A DNA stretch of 61,468 nucleotides, from contig JAFADI010000207.1 of NCBI GenBank assembly GCA_023424965.1, positions 1 through 61,468 on the forward strand, in the 5' to 3' direction. Within the stretch, counting starts at the first letter, position 1. Every line of letters starts with the position of its first letter. This DNA is from Bacillota bacterium. GTDB taxonomy: Bacteria > Bacillota > Clostridia > Acetivibrionales > JAFADI01. Shown here in pieces: positions 25,659-34,385 of this stretch. Below the pieces are notes generated by a model. The model did no database searches, was not told the DNA's origin, and saw only the letters and a list, made by a program, of their open reading frames with translations. Both the position numbers and the translations under genes were made by a program.

Positions 25659-26621
25659 CTATTCCTGCAAAGCCTTTTTCAACGCTTCAAGATTTTCCTT
25701 CATCACGGATATATATTCTTTCCCTGCTTTTATATCTTCTTCTTCAAGTCCTTCAATGGGGTTCAGCACTTCCGTCTTTGCCCCCACCTCTCTGGCAATG
25801 GTTTCTGCAACCTTGGGGCTTACCAGCTCTTCAAAAAATATATATTTTACATTGTTTTCCTTTGCAAATTTGACAATCTCACCCATCCTGGCGGGAGACG
25901 GTTCCGCGTCGGCGGCAATCCCTTCGATGGCCACCTGCTTCAGTCCGTATGCTTCACAAAGATATCCGAAAGCTTCATGTGCCACAATTATTTCCTTTTT
26001 ACTGAATTTTGAAACCGCATCTTTGAATTCTTGGTCCAGATCGTCTATTTTCTTTGCATGCTCAGCAAAATTTTGCTCATAATATTCTTTATTTCCTGGG
26101 TCGGCAGACACAAGCGCATCTTTGATCACTTCCATCTGCTTTTTTGCATATGCGGGATTGAGCCAGACATGGGGATCATACTCCATCTCTTCGTGTCCGG
26201 AGTCTTCATTTTCCGCTTCCGCCCCGTCTTCATGCTCATTCTTTATCAGCTTTATCTCCTTTGAGGCTTCCACAACAACAAGCTTTTTATTGTTCAAGGC
26301 ACTCAAAACCTTATCCATCCAGCCTTCCATTCCCGCCCCGTTGTATATCAGCACATTCGCTTTGCTGAGGTTGGCTATGTCCTTTGGTGTGGGCTCCCAG
26401 TCATGGGGCTCTGTTCCGGCAGGCACCAGGTTGGTGAGGTTGATTTTTTCTCCGCCGATTTTCTTGGCGAAATCATACATGGCATAAAAGCTGGTGTATA
26501 CCGATATCTTTTTCTCTCCTGTTGTCCCGTTGGCGGTGCCTGATTTCCCGCCACAGGCGGAAAGTCCCGTCAAACTTATCAGGATAAATGCACTCAAGAA
26601 CCCGGCAATTATTCTTTTCAT
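25659..26621 (-). CDS. znuA: zinc ABC transporter substrate-binding lipoprotein
   Basis: This cluster A-I binding lipoprotein of about 320 residues has a signal peptide ending in the lipobox 'LTGLSAC'. Metal-ligand histidines are seen in 'GTEPHDWEPTP', 'EYDPHVWLNP' and 'VAHEAFGYL', and there is an acidic loop with His ('EHEDGAEAENEDSGHEE') of the kind found in zinc-specific members. The ATG at 26621 follows GGAGATAAAT; an upstream ATG at 26681 lies inside the promoter region and is rejected. It heads the operon. Confidence 0.94.
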   Translation of the reverse strand: MKRIIAGFLSAFILISLTGLSACGGKSGTANGTTGEKKISVYTSFYAMYDFAKKIGGEKINLTNLVPAGTEPHDWEPTPKDIANLSKANVLIYNGAGMEGWMDKVLSALNNKKLVVVEASKEIKLIKNEHEDGAEAENEDSGHEEMEYDPHVWLNPAYAKKQMEVIKDALVSADPGNKEYYEQNFAEHAKKIDDLDQEFKDAVSKFSKKEIIVAHEAFGYLCEAYGLKQVAIEGIAADAEPSPARMGEIVKFAKENNVKYIFFEELVSPKVAETIAREVGAKTEVLNPIEGLEEEDIKAGKEYISVMKENLEALKKALQE

Positions 26622-26650
26622 ATTTATCTCCACTCCCAAACCAACTTGAA

Positions 26651-26669
26651 ATTGCGAATCATTTGCATT
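26651..26669. promoter_or_regulatory. Fur/Zur-type operator before znuA
   Basis: ATTGCGAATCATTTGCATT is a 9-1-9 imperfect palindrome (seven of nine positions match between arms) placed directly downstream of the znuA -10 box. The layout and sequence type resemble Zur boxes of Bacillota, so zinc-dependent repression is likely; no regulator gene is in the window. Confidence 0.6.
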
Positions 26670-26670
26670 C

Positions 26671-26699
26671 ATTATAAACAATTATACTGCTTTTGAAAA
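26671..26699 (-). promoter_or_regulatory. promoter of znuA-znuC-znuB
   Basis: TTTTCA (26699-26694) and a perfect TATAAT (26676-26671) are 17 bases apart on the minus strand, with the Fur/Zur-like palindrome starting two bases downstream of the -10. Confidence 0.65.
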
Positions 26700-26775
26700 G
26701 CCTCATTGCAAACTTTTTGCAATTTCATTCGTGAGATAAAAAGTAAATTGCTTTCCGTTCCAATTATCCAGCCTG

Positions 26776-27183
26776 TCATTCCTTCACGCTTTTAGCATTG
26801 CTTTTTACATATCCCGTGGCGGTGAACCTTGCAATCAGGTTATTGTTTTCATCGGAAACATCAACGGTATAGCTGCACAATCTTTTACTCGAAGCTGTTT
26901 CCCTTGCCTCCGCACTGAGTATTTTACCCTTCGGAGGCATAAAAAACGATATGTTCGCATTTATTCCCAGGGTCACCGGGACTTTTGCGTTGGAAGCTGC
27001 CGCAAAGGCATAATCCGCCAGCGTGAAGATCGCGCCTCCCTGAACGATGTCCGCTCCGTTTAAATGGTTTTCTGTAATTTCCATCCGGGCGAATGCGTAC
27101 CCGGGTTCAGCTTTTACCAGCTTTATCCCCACATGCGCCGCAAATCTGTCTTTTTTAATGAGCTCAAGCTTATTTGTATTCAT
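26776..27183 (-). CDS. PaaI-family hotdog thioesterase
   Basis: This hotdog-fold protein of about 135 residues has the core 'NGADIVQGGAIFTLADYAFAAASN', where the family pattern H/N-G-x2-x-G-G-x2-x-x-L-A-D is clear. Relatives hydrolyse acyl-CoA thioesters, often aromatic ones. The ATG at 27183 has AAAGG before it and gives a normal length; an upstream start at 27237 is less likely. It stands alone; substrate unknown. Confidence 0.85.
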   Translation of the reverse strand: MNTNKLELIKKDRFAAHVGIKLVKAEPGYAFARMEITENHLNGADIVQGGAIFTLADYAFAAASNAKVPVTLGINANISFFMPPKGKILSAEARETASSKRLCSYTVDVSDENNNLIARFTATGYVKSNAKSVKE

Positions 27184-27297
27184 ACCATTTACCTTTCTCT
27201 TTGCAGCCAGACACAAAAATTGTATTTCTTTTGGCATTGTGTGTCAATAAGTGAACTGTATCCGGGGGTTAAAACATCTTTATTAAATTTTGTTTAA

Positions 27298-27483
27298 GCT
27301 CTGTGACAGGTGGTATGTATATAGTACAATCCGATGGAGGATTGGAGAAAGAAATACAAATTACCAAGGAAAGGACTGAGTCCAACAGGAAATTTAGCTT
27401 AGGACTAGAACCAAGGTAAGGAAAGCAAGAGGAAAGGCAATTGAACTCAGGTAGTTATGAAAGCCACTCCAGCGGAGTGGGGT
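27298..27483 (+). other. hairpin-rich spacer leading into a terminator, possible RNA or intron remnant
   Basis: No gene is seen between the thioesterase start and the GH140-like gene. On the plus strand there are CAATCC/GGATTG (27327-27344), GGAC/GTCC (27373-27383) and a perfect CCACTCC-AGC-GGAGTGG (27464-27480), followed at once by the 47-bp terminator-like repeat. The base composition (purine-rich, many GAAAG runs) is unlike coding DNA here. It could be a small RNA or the decayed 5' part of a group II intron; no catalytic domain V was found. Confidence 0.35.
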
Positions 27484-27530
27484 GAACGGCCGGATGAATT
27501 GAGATGGATATCCGGCCGTTTTACTGTTTT
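27484..27530 (+). repeat. 47-bp hairpin repeat, copy 1
   Basis: ACGGCCGGAT and ATCCGGCCGT form a perfect 10-bp stem around a 14-base loop (GAATTGAGATGGAT), followed on the plus strand by TTTTACTGTTTT, so it reads as a plus-strand terminator. All 47 bases, loop included, are identical to copy 2 at 41318-41364. It ends three bases before the stop of the GH140-like gene. Confidence 0.9.
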
Positions 27531-27533
27531 AAT

Positions 27534-28805
27534 TTACTTTAATCCTATAACCAAAACATCGGAATTGAATTCATTCATTTTTATCACTGTGTTGCCCGAG
27601 TTTACAGAGATACCCGGTTTTGCAAAATACCGGTCTTTCAGATTGACAAGGATCATCTCATGCCCGCTCAAATCCGCTTCCACACCGATATCGATATTGT
27701 AGGGAGCATAGATGGCGATCCTTCTTAAATCCTCCGATGCCGAGCATCTGATCTCCTCAGTCTTGTTCGATATGAGGTCCTGCGGGATGATGTCAAACAA
27801 GCCGTAGACCTCAAAAATGTATTTTGCAAAAGAAACGTCCCATGCTCCTTTAAATCTCAAAGCCTCCCTCCAGCTATAGGGGTAGCTTGAAAACTCTTCG
27901 CTGGGGAAGCTCTTTTTCTTGCTGTGCCAGGACCAGATGCCATGGGCTCCGTATGTAATGCCGGCTTTGGCTCCCGACAGCAGACTTTGCCAGGTGGCTT
28001 TCCTTATGTCAAATTCATTGAACTTTCCATACCTCCCGCCGTGCCCATGCCCTTCGTAGCAGGGTTCCCCATTTACGACAGGAAGTCTTGCCGGCTTTTT
28101 ACAAAATTCCTGGGCCATTTTATACGGAAGATGCTGGTTCTGTATGTTATGCCCTGACTGGTACATATAGAAATCCAGGTATCCGGAGCCCGCGAACTCC
28201 TCCGGCAAATAGTCCGATTCACCCGCGAGGTGCATGGTTGTGATTGCTTCCGGGCATGCCTCCTTAATGGTCTCAAGGGCCAGTTTATAATATTTTGACG
28301 TATCCTCGGACATAAAGTTTGTATCCCCGCTCACCAGATAAATGGGATTGTACCGGGAGAATTTTTCAATTATATACAGGACATAAGGCTGGACGGCATC
28401 TAAAGGCATCACATGCGAAGGCATAAGACCGGACGCCCAGGTGTCTTTTACAAAATCGCACCACAATACCACAAGGGCGGGGATGAAGCCTTTTTCAACA
28501 GCCATATCCAGCATCTTCTGCGCTCTTTCAAAATACTCCTCATTGAATTTGTGAAAATCAAATTTGCCCGCCGCCGTCATTTCAAAGGGAAGAATGTCAA
28601 TATCCCCTTTGCTCCGATCCCATTGCGGAAGGATGTTGACCTGCAAAACATTAAAGTTCTGCATCCGCCTGTAGTCCAGATACTCCTCCCATTCCTGGAG
28701 AGAAGCGCTGGTAAAGCAGCTCCAGGCGGTATCCGCAAGATAAAAAAAGCCTTTGCCGTTATGTGTAAAGTAGTCCTTGGTGTTGGAGATTTTCAGGTTG
28801 TTCAT
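27534..28805 (-). CDS. DUF4038/GH140-like glycoside hydrolase
   Basis: This protein of about 423 residues belongs to the DUF4038-type TIM-barrel glycosidases. It has 'GKGFFYLADTAW' near the start, 'EEYLDYRRMQNFNVLQV', 'VVLWCDF', 'YLVSGDTNF' and 'LPVVNGEPCYEG', whose glutamate is a likely catalytic residue. GH140 members release apiose-linked side chains of rhamnogalacturonan II. No signal peptide is visible, so it would act on imported oligosaccharides. The ATG at 28805 has GGAG upstream. It is the last gene of the sugar block. Confidence 0.8.
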   Translation of the reverse strand: MNNLKISNTKDYFTHNGKGFFYLADTAWSCFTSASLQEWEEYLDYRRMQNFNVLQVNILPQWDRSKGDIDILPFEMTAAGKFDFHKFNEEYFERAQKMLDMAVEKGFIPALVVLWCDFVKDTWASGLMPSHVMPLDAVQPYVLYIIEKFSRYNPIYLVSGDTNFMSEDTSKYYKLALETIKEACPEAITTMHLAGESDYLPEEFAGSGYLDFYMYQSGHNIQNQHLPYKMAQEFCKKPARLPVVNGEPCYEGHGHGGRYGKFNEFDIRKATWQSLLSGAKAGITYGAHGIWSWHSKKKSFPSEEFSSYPYSWREALRFKGAWDVSFAKYIFEVYGLFDIIPQDLISNKTEEIRCSASEDLRRIAIYAPYNIDIGVEADLSGHEMILVNLKDRYFAKPGISVNSGNTVIKMNEFNSDVLVIGLK

Positions 28806-28822
28806 CGGTACTCTCCTTTGTG

Positions 28823-29839
28823 TCATACGCTAAAATTTCCGATCTTCGCCAGCCAGGCATTTATAATCCGGTCTTCAAAATTCTCCTCTCCGGCGCCGGC
28901 GAAATTTCCCATACGGTCATTGTGCTCCACATATTGTTTTGCCGCATCCTCAAGGGAAAGCTCCCACTTGAAATCCGGAAATTCCTTTGTGAATGCATCC
29001 ACGGAAAAGAACAGGTTGAACCTGCTGAGGATGGGGAGGATTTCTTCTTCAATTTCGGGCATTTTCAAGTCCAGCAGGACTTCAAAAGGGATATGTACCA
29101 GCTTCGGCTCCACACCTAAAGCCCTGGCAAACAGCCCCACATATTCATCATGGGTCATGGGTGACGGGTGACCGCAGGTGTAGCTTTTCCCTATGCTTTG
29201 GCGGTGCCCTGCCAGCTGTGCGATCATTCTTCCCGTGTTGTATGCGCTGCTCACGTGTATGAGGGTGTTCCCCCCACCCGGCACCAATATGGGCTTTCCT
29301 GCTCTCAGCCTGGGGATCATATACCTTCCGCCCTTCCGAGTAAGCAAATCCAGGGCAAAGCCCGGTCCGAAGGAATATACGGGCCTTGCAACCGTCAGGG
29401 GCAAATGCCCCTTGTCGGCTCTGTCCAGCAATGCTTTTTCACATTCCATTTTATCCGATGCATATTTGCAGTTGCCCGGCCGCCTGGGATCTGTCTCCCT
29501 CATTGGCAGACGGGACAGGGGAAAGCCATAGACATCCACGGTACTGACAAAAACATACTGCCTTACCCGCCCACTCAGTATATCCGCCGCCTGTTCTGCC
29601 TGCCGGGGCGCAAAGCATACAAAATCAATCACTACGTCGGGCTTAAAAGCGTTGACCGCAGCTTCAAGCTCTTTTTCCACCTCACGGTTTCCCCTGTAAA
29701 ACCTTACCTTTTTATCAAAGCCCAGGCCTGGACTGGCAGGCAGGGTAAAGATGCCCACTTCATCCCCTTTCGCCAGAAGCTCCGTTACCGTACTCATAGA
29801 TATATTGCCGGGTCCTCCGATCAACAACACTCTTTCCAT
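28823..29839 (-). CDS. NAD-dependent epimerase/dehydratase family protein
   Basis: This short-chain-type Rossmann protein of about 338 residues has the N-terminal dinucleotide motif 'VLLIGGPGNIS', 'YVFVSTVDVYG' and the catalytic 'YASDK' (YxxxK). It may oxidise, reduce or epimerise a sugar or nucleotide sugar; the substrate cannot be read from the sequence. The start at 29839 follows AGGTGGG. It ends 17 bp before the GH140-like gene and shares its operon. Confidence 0.85.
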   Translation of the reverse strand: MERVLLIGGPGNISMSTVTELLAKGDEVGIFTLPASPGLGFDKKVRFYRGNREVEKELEAAVNAFKPDVVIDFVCFAPRQAEQAADILSGRVRQYVFVSTVDVYGFPLSRLPMRETDPRRPGNCKYASDKMECEKALLDRADKGHLPLTVARPVYSFGPGFALDLLTRKGGRYMIPRLRAGKPILVPGGGNTLIHVSSAYNTGRMIAQLAGHRQSIGKSYTCGHPSPMTHDEYVGLFARALGVEPKLVHIPFEVLLDLKMPEIEEEILPILSRFNLFFSVDAFTKEFPDFKWELSLEDAAKQYVEHNDRMGNFAGAGEENFEDRIINAWLAKIGNFSV

Positions 29840-29908
29840 TGATTTGCCCACCTTTCCAGCCATCCCTGGATTTTTCCCGTTTAATGTAGGAATACGGCTT
29901 TATGCCGG

Positions 29909-32029
29909 TCAATCTTCGTACCCCAGCTCGAGCATCATAAAGGTATCCAGTACGGGCAATGTAAAAGCCACACCATCGTTACAGATGCTATAATCCAGTT
30001 CCTTCCCCTCCGGCAAAACAGCCAGTCTTCCCGGCTTTTTCCCGTCAAGCCTCACCCGGAGGCGTATTCCGCTTACCGGTATGTTGGGCAGCTCTCTTTG
30101 ATAGTTGATGGCATTGATGATAAAACGTTTGTTGCCTTCCTGCCGGAACATCGTAATCTCAACCGGTTTCGGCGCATCTGTCTCATAATGGCAGGGCCTG
30201 GGTAAAATCAGCTTGAGCAGGTTGCCCAGCACCAATTTTTGCGACTCGTATCCCCAGCTTTCAATGACGCCCGCCGAGTACAACACCTTTCCTTTGCCAT
30301 ACTCATTCAATACGATGGAGGGATATCCGGTAGGAATTCCGGGAGGATCGGTCAGTATGCTTGCATACCGGGTTTCCCTGGGATCTGAAAAAGGAAGCGT
30401 GACCGTGGCAAGCACTTTTGCCCCAGAATTCAGGCTCACTTTAAGCTGGGTGTCCTGAAGCGTAACAGGGTAGCTGTAGGTAAACTCTCCGAATAGACCG
30501 CCGGCCTCATTTTCAGGTGCAACATAGGTGACAATTTCTTCTGTTTCTCCCTCATAGGACACTCCAAAGAGCTCCGATAAAAGGAAATTGTCCTGCCTGT
30601 GCCCCTCGGCGGTAATCAGGGAGGTATGCTTACTCGCATAGAGGCATCCTCCTGCCCGGACATATTCTTTTATCGCTTCCACCTCTTCGGCGTCGAGCAT
30701 GACAACATTCGGCAGCGCAATCAGTTGATACCGGTTCAATTCTTTAATATCCTTCTTTGTGATAACACCGTAGGGTACGTGATTCTGGAGCAGGGCGCCG
30801 GCCAGGCTGATGGCCGCATTATTATGAGCGCTTATGTCCAGCTTTCTCCTGCCGGGCTCGAAGTTGTACCTGGTGCTCAGTACATCCCGTCCGTTTTCCT
30901 CCATACCGAAGACGGATTCAAAGCTGTAGTAAATGGCCACATCCTGGCAGTAACTCCCTCCGGCATATTTCTCATACTTTTCCAGGTCTTTGAATATCTT
31001 TCCCGCCTTGAAGTAGTTGTTCTTATTTACAGTTCCCACAGGGTCGATGGCATCGATAAACACCATCGCCCCATTGTTGGCAAGCGCTGAAAAAGCGGTA
31101 CAACGGAGGCTTTCTTCCGATCTGGCGACCACATGCTCATGGATATTGGAAAAATACCAGCAGTTGATGTGCTCGTAGGGCTTGTTCTCGCTCAGGCTGT
31201 AAAACAGCTTGGACAGGAAGGACATATCCTGTTTGTCCCTGTAAAGATCGGCGGACAGCCAGTCCGTATTCCTCGCCAGTTCAACGGAAGGGGCGAAAAG
31301 CCAGTCGTCGGTGTAGGTATGCGCCTGATGGGCAATGGTCACTTCGGGCCTGATATTCCTGATTGTAGCGTTGACAAGCTTTACAAAGTCAACCATCCAT
31401 TCCTGCCTCTTTCTCTGAAAACCCACCCAGCTGGGGTCCTGCCAGTCGATGATCCTCGGTATTTCTCCGCCCACCTCCCTGGCATACCTTTCACGGCAGG
31501 AAGGGCAATAACATACGGTGGGCCAGAAGGTCATGTCGGGCCATACCCCCTCAAAATCATAGCCCTCACAAATCTCTTCCAGTTGTGCCTTCACAAAATT
31601 CCTGTATCCGGGGTTGTTGGGGCAGCACAAGCTGAATCTTCTGGGAGTCCCTTTTGTGCTGATGGGAAATTTTTCACTTTTACCCTCTGCATCCACAATC
31701 CTGCAGTCGGGATAATTGTCCCAGTACCAGTCGGTATAAATGGTGCAATAGTATATAATCACATCCATTCCTCGATTGTGGCAGTTGTCGATCATTTCCT
31801 TCAAAGCATCCCTGCCTTTCAGGCCTTTATGCATGACACCCACCTTCGTGGGATAGTTGCACTTACCCGTATGGGTGTTTGCAAACACCGTCGCTGCGGC
31901 TACATTGGCCGTAACCAGGTTGTCTGCAATCGCGGCATGGTCAAACTCCGATAAAAATTTTTCATTCCAGTCGTCGATGTGGAAGTCGAGAAGATGCCTC
32001 CGGTACGTCTTTTTAAACCATTCGTTCAT
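29909..32029 (-). CDS. GHL6-like glycoside hydrolase with beta-galactosidase-trimerisation-like domain
   Basis: This 706-residue protein has an N-terminal TIM-barrel-like part in which 'CPNNPGYRNFVKAQLEEI', 'YDFEGVWPDMTFWPTVCYC' and 'CREVYA'-like segments match hypothetical glycosyl hydrolase 6 proteins. A middle flavodoxin-like domain follows (about 410-560, 'LIALPNVVMLDAEEVEAIKEYV', split here), as in the trimerisation domain of GH42 enzymes, then a beta-rich C-terminus. It lacks a signal peptide, so intracellular action is expected. Ribosome site AAAGGAG. Bond and sugar specificity are unknown. Confidence 0.75.
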   Translation of the reverse strand: MNEWFKKTYRRHLLDFHIDDWNEKFLSEFDHAAIADNLVTANVAAATVFANTHTGKCNYPTKVGVMHKGLKGRDALKEMIDNCHNRGMDVIIYYCTIYTDWYWDNYPDCRIVDAEGKSEKFPISTKGTPRRFSLCCPNNPGYRNFVKAQLEEICEGYDFEGVWPDMTFWPTVCYCPSCRERYAREVGGEIPRIIDWQDPSWVGFQRKRQEWMVDFVKLVNATIRNIRPEVTIAHQAHTYTDDWLFAPSVELARNTDWLSADLYRDKQDMSFLSKLFYSLSENKPYEHINCWYFSNIHEHVVARSEESLRCTAFSALANNGAMVFIDAIDPVGTVNKNNYFKAGKIFKDLEKYEKYAGGSYCQDVAIYYSFESVFGMEENGRDVLSTRYNFEPGRRKLDISAHNNAAISLAGALLQNHVPYGVITKKDIKELNRYQLIALPNVVMLDAEEVEAIKEYVRAGGCLYASKHTSLITAEGHRQDNFLLSELFGVSYEGETEEIVTYVAPENEAGGLFGEFTYSYPVTLQDTQLKVSLNSGAKVLATVTLPFSDPRETRYASILTDPPGIPTGYPSIVLNEYGKGKVLYSAGVIESWGYESQKLVLGNLLKLILPRPCHYETDAPKPVEITMFRQEGNKRFIINAINYQRELPNIPVSGIRLRVRLDGKKPGRLAVLPEGKELDYSICNDGVAFTLPVLDTFMMLELGYED

Positions 32030-32042
32030 ATTCCTTCTCCTT

Positions 32043-33455
32043 TTATTTATTTAGTATAAATTTTATCCCGTAAATCCTGGCCAGGTATTCAAGCTCTTTT
32101 ACGTAATCGCCGAAGACCAGAGAATAATGGTGCCCTGTAGTATTGTTCAGGAAGGTATCCACCTCTTCCTGGAAATCAAGCGCAAAGCCCGGCCACCGGT
32201 TCCCAAGAACCTCCTCAGGCTCCACCTCCCTTTTTGCCGTCCTTGCTTTGGCCACATGAAAGCGGAGCGTATTTCCATTTCCTCCGACCCTCAATATCGT
32301 TACCTCTTTGCCTTCCTCCAGCTCCAGGTTGATACATGCCCCTTTCATTTTGCCTACATAGTATTCGTCGGGAAGAGCCTCATCCGAAATGTTTCCCGGA
32401 ATAGGCCAGAGCGACACCCCTTTGTTTCTATCCGCCAGGGAGATGGGGGCGGTGCCGCAATTGAAGCAGGTTATCCTTTTCGCAGGTTTGTTCAGGCGTG
32501 TAATGTCGGCAAAGAATGCGGGACCTCCTGAAAGCAGATGCAGGATATACATGGACAGTCCTGCCGGTACATCCGCCTCGCATGCAGTCATGATGCCGTC
32601 GTCATTCAGCATGCAGGTTGCCAGGCAGCCTGCATATCCGTATCCATATGGAATGGCGGACATTTCCGGCATGCACTTGTTGGCGAAGACATCGATTCCG
32701 TAAAGCTTTTTCAGCCTTTTAAAGGCAAGATACATTTTGGCCTGGGTCAGTATGGCGTCCTCAGCGATTTTGTCCCCATCCCCGGTCTCCCAATGAATCT
32801 TGTCTACCCTGGAAAGGAAATCCTGCTCTACCTTTTTTGCTTCTTCGATATCCACGTTTTCCATCTCTTTGAATACCTGGACCGTGTCATACTGGGGGAA
32901 ATCAACGCCGAATACCGATTTCCAGTCAAACTCGTTCACCTGTGTCTGGTACATCATCATGCATTTCCCGCCGATGGTGGCTATTTTCTTGTTTCTCAGG
33001 CTTTTCTTCACCCATGCGGCTTTCAAATATTTCAAAATCTCAATGTAGTTGCTCTCATCCTCGATTTTTCCACTCAGGAACAGGAAATTTTTCCCCATCT
33101 CCTCGAGAACATACCTGATTTGAACCGCGGCTCCAATATTCCCATTGGCGATTCTGTCCGACAGTCCGAACAGGACGAAAGGGATGGACAGGTCATTCAC
33201 GGCGGAAATGATGACGGAAGAATAGATCCATGTGCCAACGCAGAATACGATTGCATCCGCGCCTTCCTTTTCCATATCGCGGGCTCGTTCCGCTATCTCA
33301 TGTTCATCAAACAGGGCGGCTTCCTCCAGCCTCAGCTCGATGCCTTCCTCCCGGGAAAACCTCTTTTTACAGTGTTCGACCAATTGATTGGCTTCCCCCC
33401 TGAAATGATTTTTTTTTGCAGCAACAATAATGCCCAATACCGGCTTTTTGTTCAT
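32043..33455 (-). CDS. L-fucose/L-arabinose isomerase family protein
   Basis: This 470-residue protein has the three-part layout of fucose/arabinose isomerases: an N-terminal Rossmann domain ('GADAIVFCVGTWIYSS'), a middle domain with 'MYQTQVNE', and a C-terminal active-site domain. 'CEADVPAGLSMYILHLLSG' carries the metal-binding Glu and Asp, and 'GHHYSLVFGDY' lies near the end. It should interconvert an aldose and a ketose released by the neighbouring glycosidases. It is shorter than classical FucI (about 590 residues), so the exact sugar is open. GGAGG precedes the ATG. Confidence 0.85.
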   Translation of the reverse strand: MNKKPVLGIIVAAKKNHFRGEANQLVEHCKKRFSREEGIELRLEEAALFDEHEIAERARDMEKEGADAIVFCVGTWIYSSVIISAVNDLSIPFVLFGLSDRIANGNIGAAVQIRYVLEEMGKNFLFLSGKIEDESNYIEILKYLKAAWVKKSLRNKKIATIGGKCMMMYQTQVNEFDWKSVFGVDFPQYDTVQVFKEMENVDIEEAKKVEQDFLSRVDKIHWETGDGDKIAEDAILTQAKMYLAFKRLKKLYGIDVFANKCMPEMSAIPYGYGYAGCLATCMLNDDGIMTACEADVPAGLSMYILHLLSGGPAFFADITRLNKPAKRITCFNCGTAPISLADRNKGVSLWPIPGNISDEALPDEYYVGKMKGACINLELEEGKEVTILRVGGNGNTLRFHVAKARTAKREVEPEEVLGNRWPGFALDFQEEVDTFLNNTTGHHYSLVFGDYVKELEYLARIYGIKFILNK

Positions 33456-33481
33456 ATGTTATTCTCCTCCCTGCAGCACAC

Positions 33482-33503
33482 CCGCCTGCTTGGACGCAGG
33501 CGG
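33482..33503 (-). other. intra-operon hairpin before the isomerase gene
   Basis: CCGCCTGC and GCAGGCGG form a perfect 8-bp stem with a 6-base loop between the second permease and the isomerase. No T tract follows, so a role in message processing or partial polarity is more likely than termination. Confidence 0.5.
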
Positions 33504-33523
33504 CCTGCGGACTTTAATTTTGT

Positions 33524-34372
33524 TCACCCTTTAACAGCGCCCGCCGTCATGCCTGCGATAACCTTTTCCTGAAATGCCATATAGATAATCACAACAGGTA
33601 AAAAAGAGATTACAATTCCCGCCGTCACAAGTCCATAGTCCTGGGAATAAAGTCCTCTCAGCTCCTGTACCCCAAGGGAGAGCACCTTCAGCTTTTTATC
33701 CGTCAGCAGTACCAGCGGCAGCAAATACTCATTCCAATTGTTAAGAAAGGCAAGTATTCCTATGGTGGCAAGTCCCGGTGCCGACAGGGGAAGCATGATC
33801 CTGAAAAACGTCCCGTACCTGGTGCAGCCATCCATTTTAGCCGCTTCTTCCAGCTCTTTCGGTAGGCTCTTCATAAAACCCACAAGAATAAAAATGCTGA
33901 TTGAAATGTTTAACGCAATATAGACCAGAACGATGCTGGCTCTGGTATTGGTCAGCTTTAGATCCCTCATTGTAATAAATATGGGAAGAATGATTGCCTG
34001 AACAGGAATCATAATTCCCAGGGTGAAATAGGTATATAGCACCAGGCCGGGTTTCACCCGGGCAATTACATAGGCCGCCATGGCTACAATCAGAAGGAGT
34101 ACCGCCGTGGACAGGACCGTATATAGTGCCGTGTTGAAAAAGTAGACTCCCATCTTTGCTCCCACCCAGGCATCATAATAATTGCTGATTTTCCATACAC
34201 GCGGCAGGCTGAAGGGCTGTACCAGAACCTCGTCACTTGCCTTGAATGAATTCAATATAGCCCATAGGAAGGGTACAAGGCACCCAATGCTATATAAAGC
34301 CACAAAGAGAAAAGATATCACCGAGGATACTTTTATCTTTTTTTGTTTCTTATTTGCCAAATCCTTGTTCAT
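33524..34372 (-). CDS. carbohydrate ABC transporter permease, MalG type
   Basis: This permease of about 282 residues has six membrane helices and the EAA loop 'EEAAKMDGCTRYGTFFRIMLPLSAPG' (key residues E-A-A and G), which contacts the ATPase. The ATG at 34372 has GGAG eight bases upstream; an ATG eight codons earlier overlaps the previous gene. It pairs with the MalF-type permease just before it. No ATPase gene is in the block, so a shared MsmX-type ATPase elsewhere is expected. Confidence 0.94.
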   Translation of the reverse strand: MNKDLANKKQKKIKVSSVISFLFVALYSIGCLVPFLWAILNSFKASDEVLVQPFSLPRVWKISNYYDAWVGAKMGVYFFNTALYTVLSTAVLLLIVAMAAYVIARVKPGLVLYTYFTLGIMIPVQAIILPIFITMRDLKLTNTRASIVLVYIALNISISIFILVGFMKSLPKELEEAAKMDGCTRYGTFFRIMLPLSAPGLATIGILAFLNNWNEYLLPLVLLTDKKLKVLSLGVQELRGLYSQDYGLVTAGIVISFLPVVIIYMAFQEKVIAGMTAGAVKG

Positions 34373-34385
34373 ATGGGATACTCCT

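Noticed and set aside
27298..27530. Complete group II intron
   Set aside because: No reverse-transcriptase frame and no domain V (AGC triad stem) could be found; at most a 5' remnant.
32538..33572. Long plus-strand frame (344 residues) opposite the isomerase gene
   Set aside because: It is a mirror of the well-supported minus-strand isomerase; no ribosome site, no family motif, low-complexity antisense composition.
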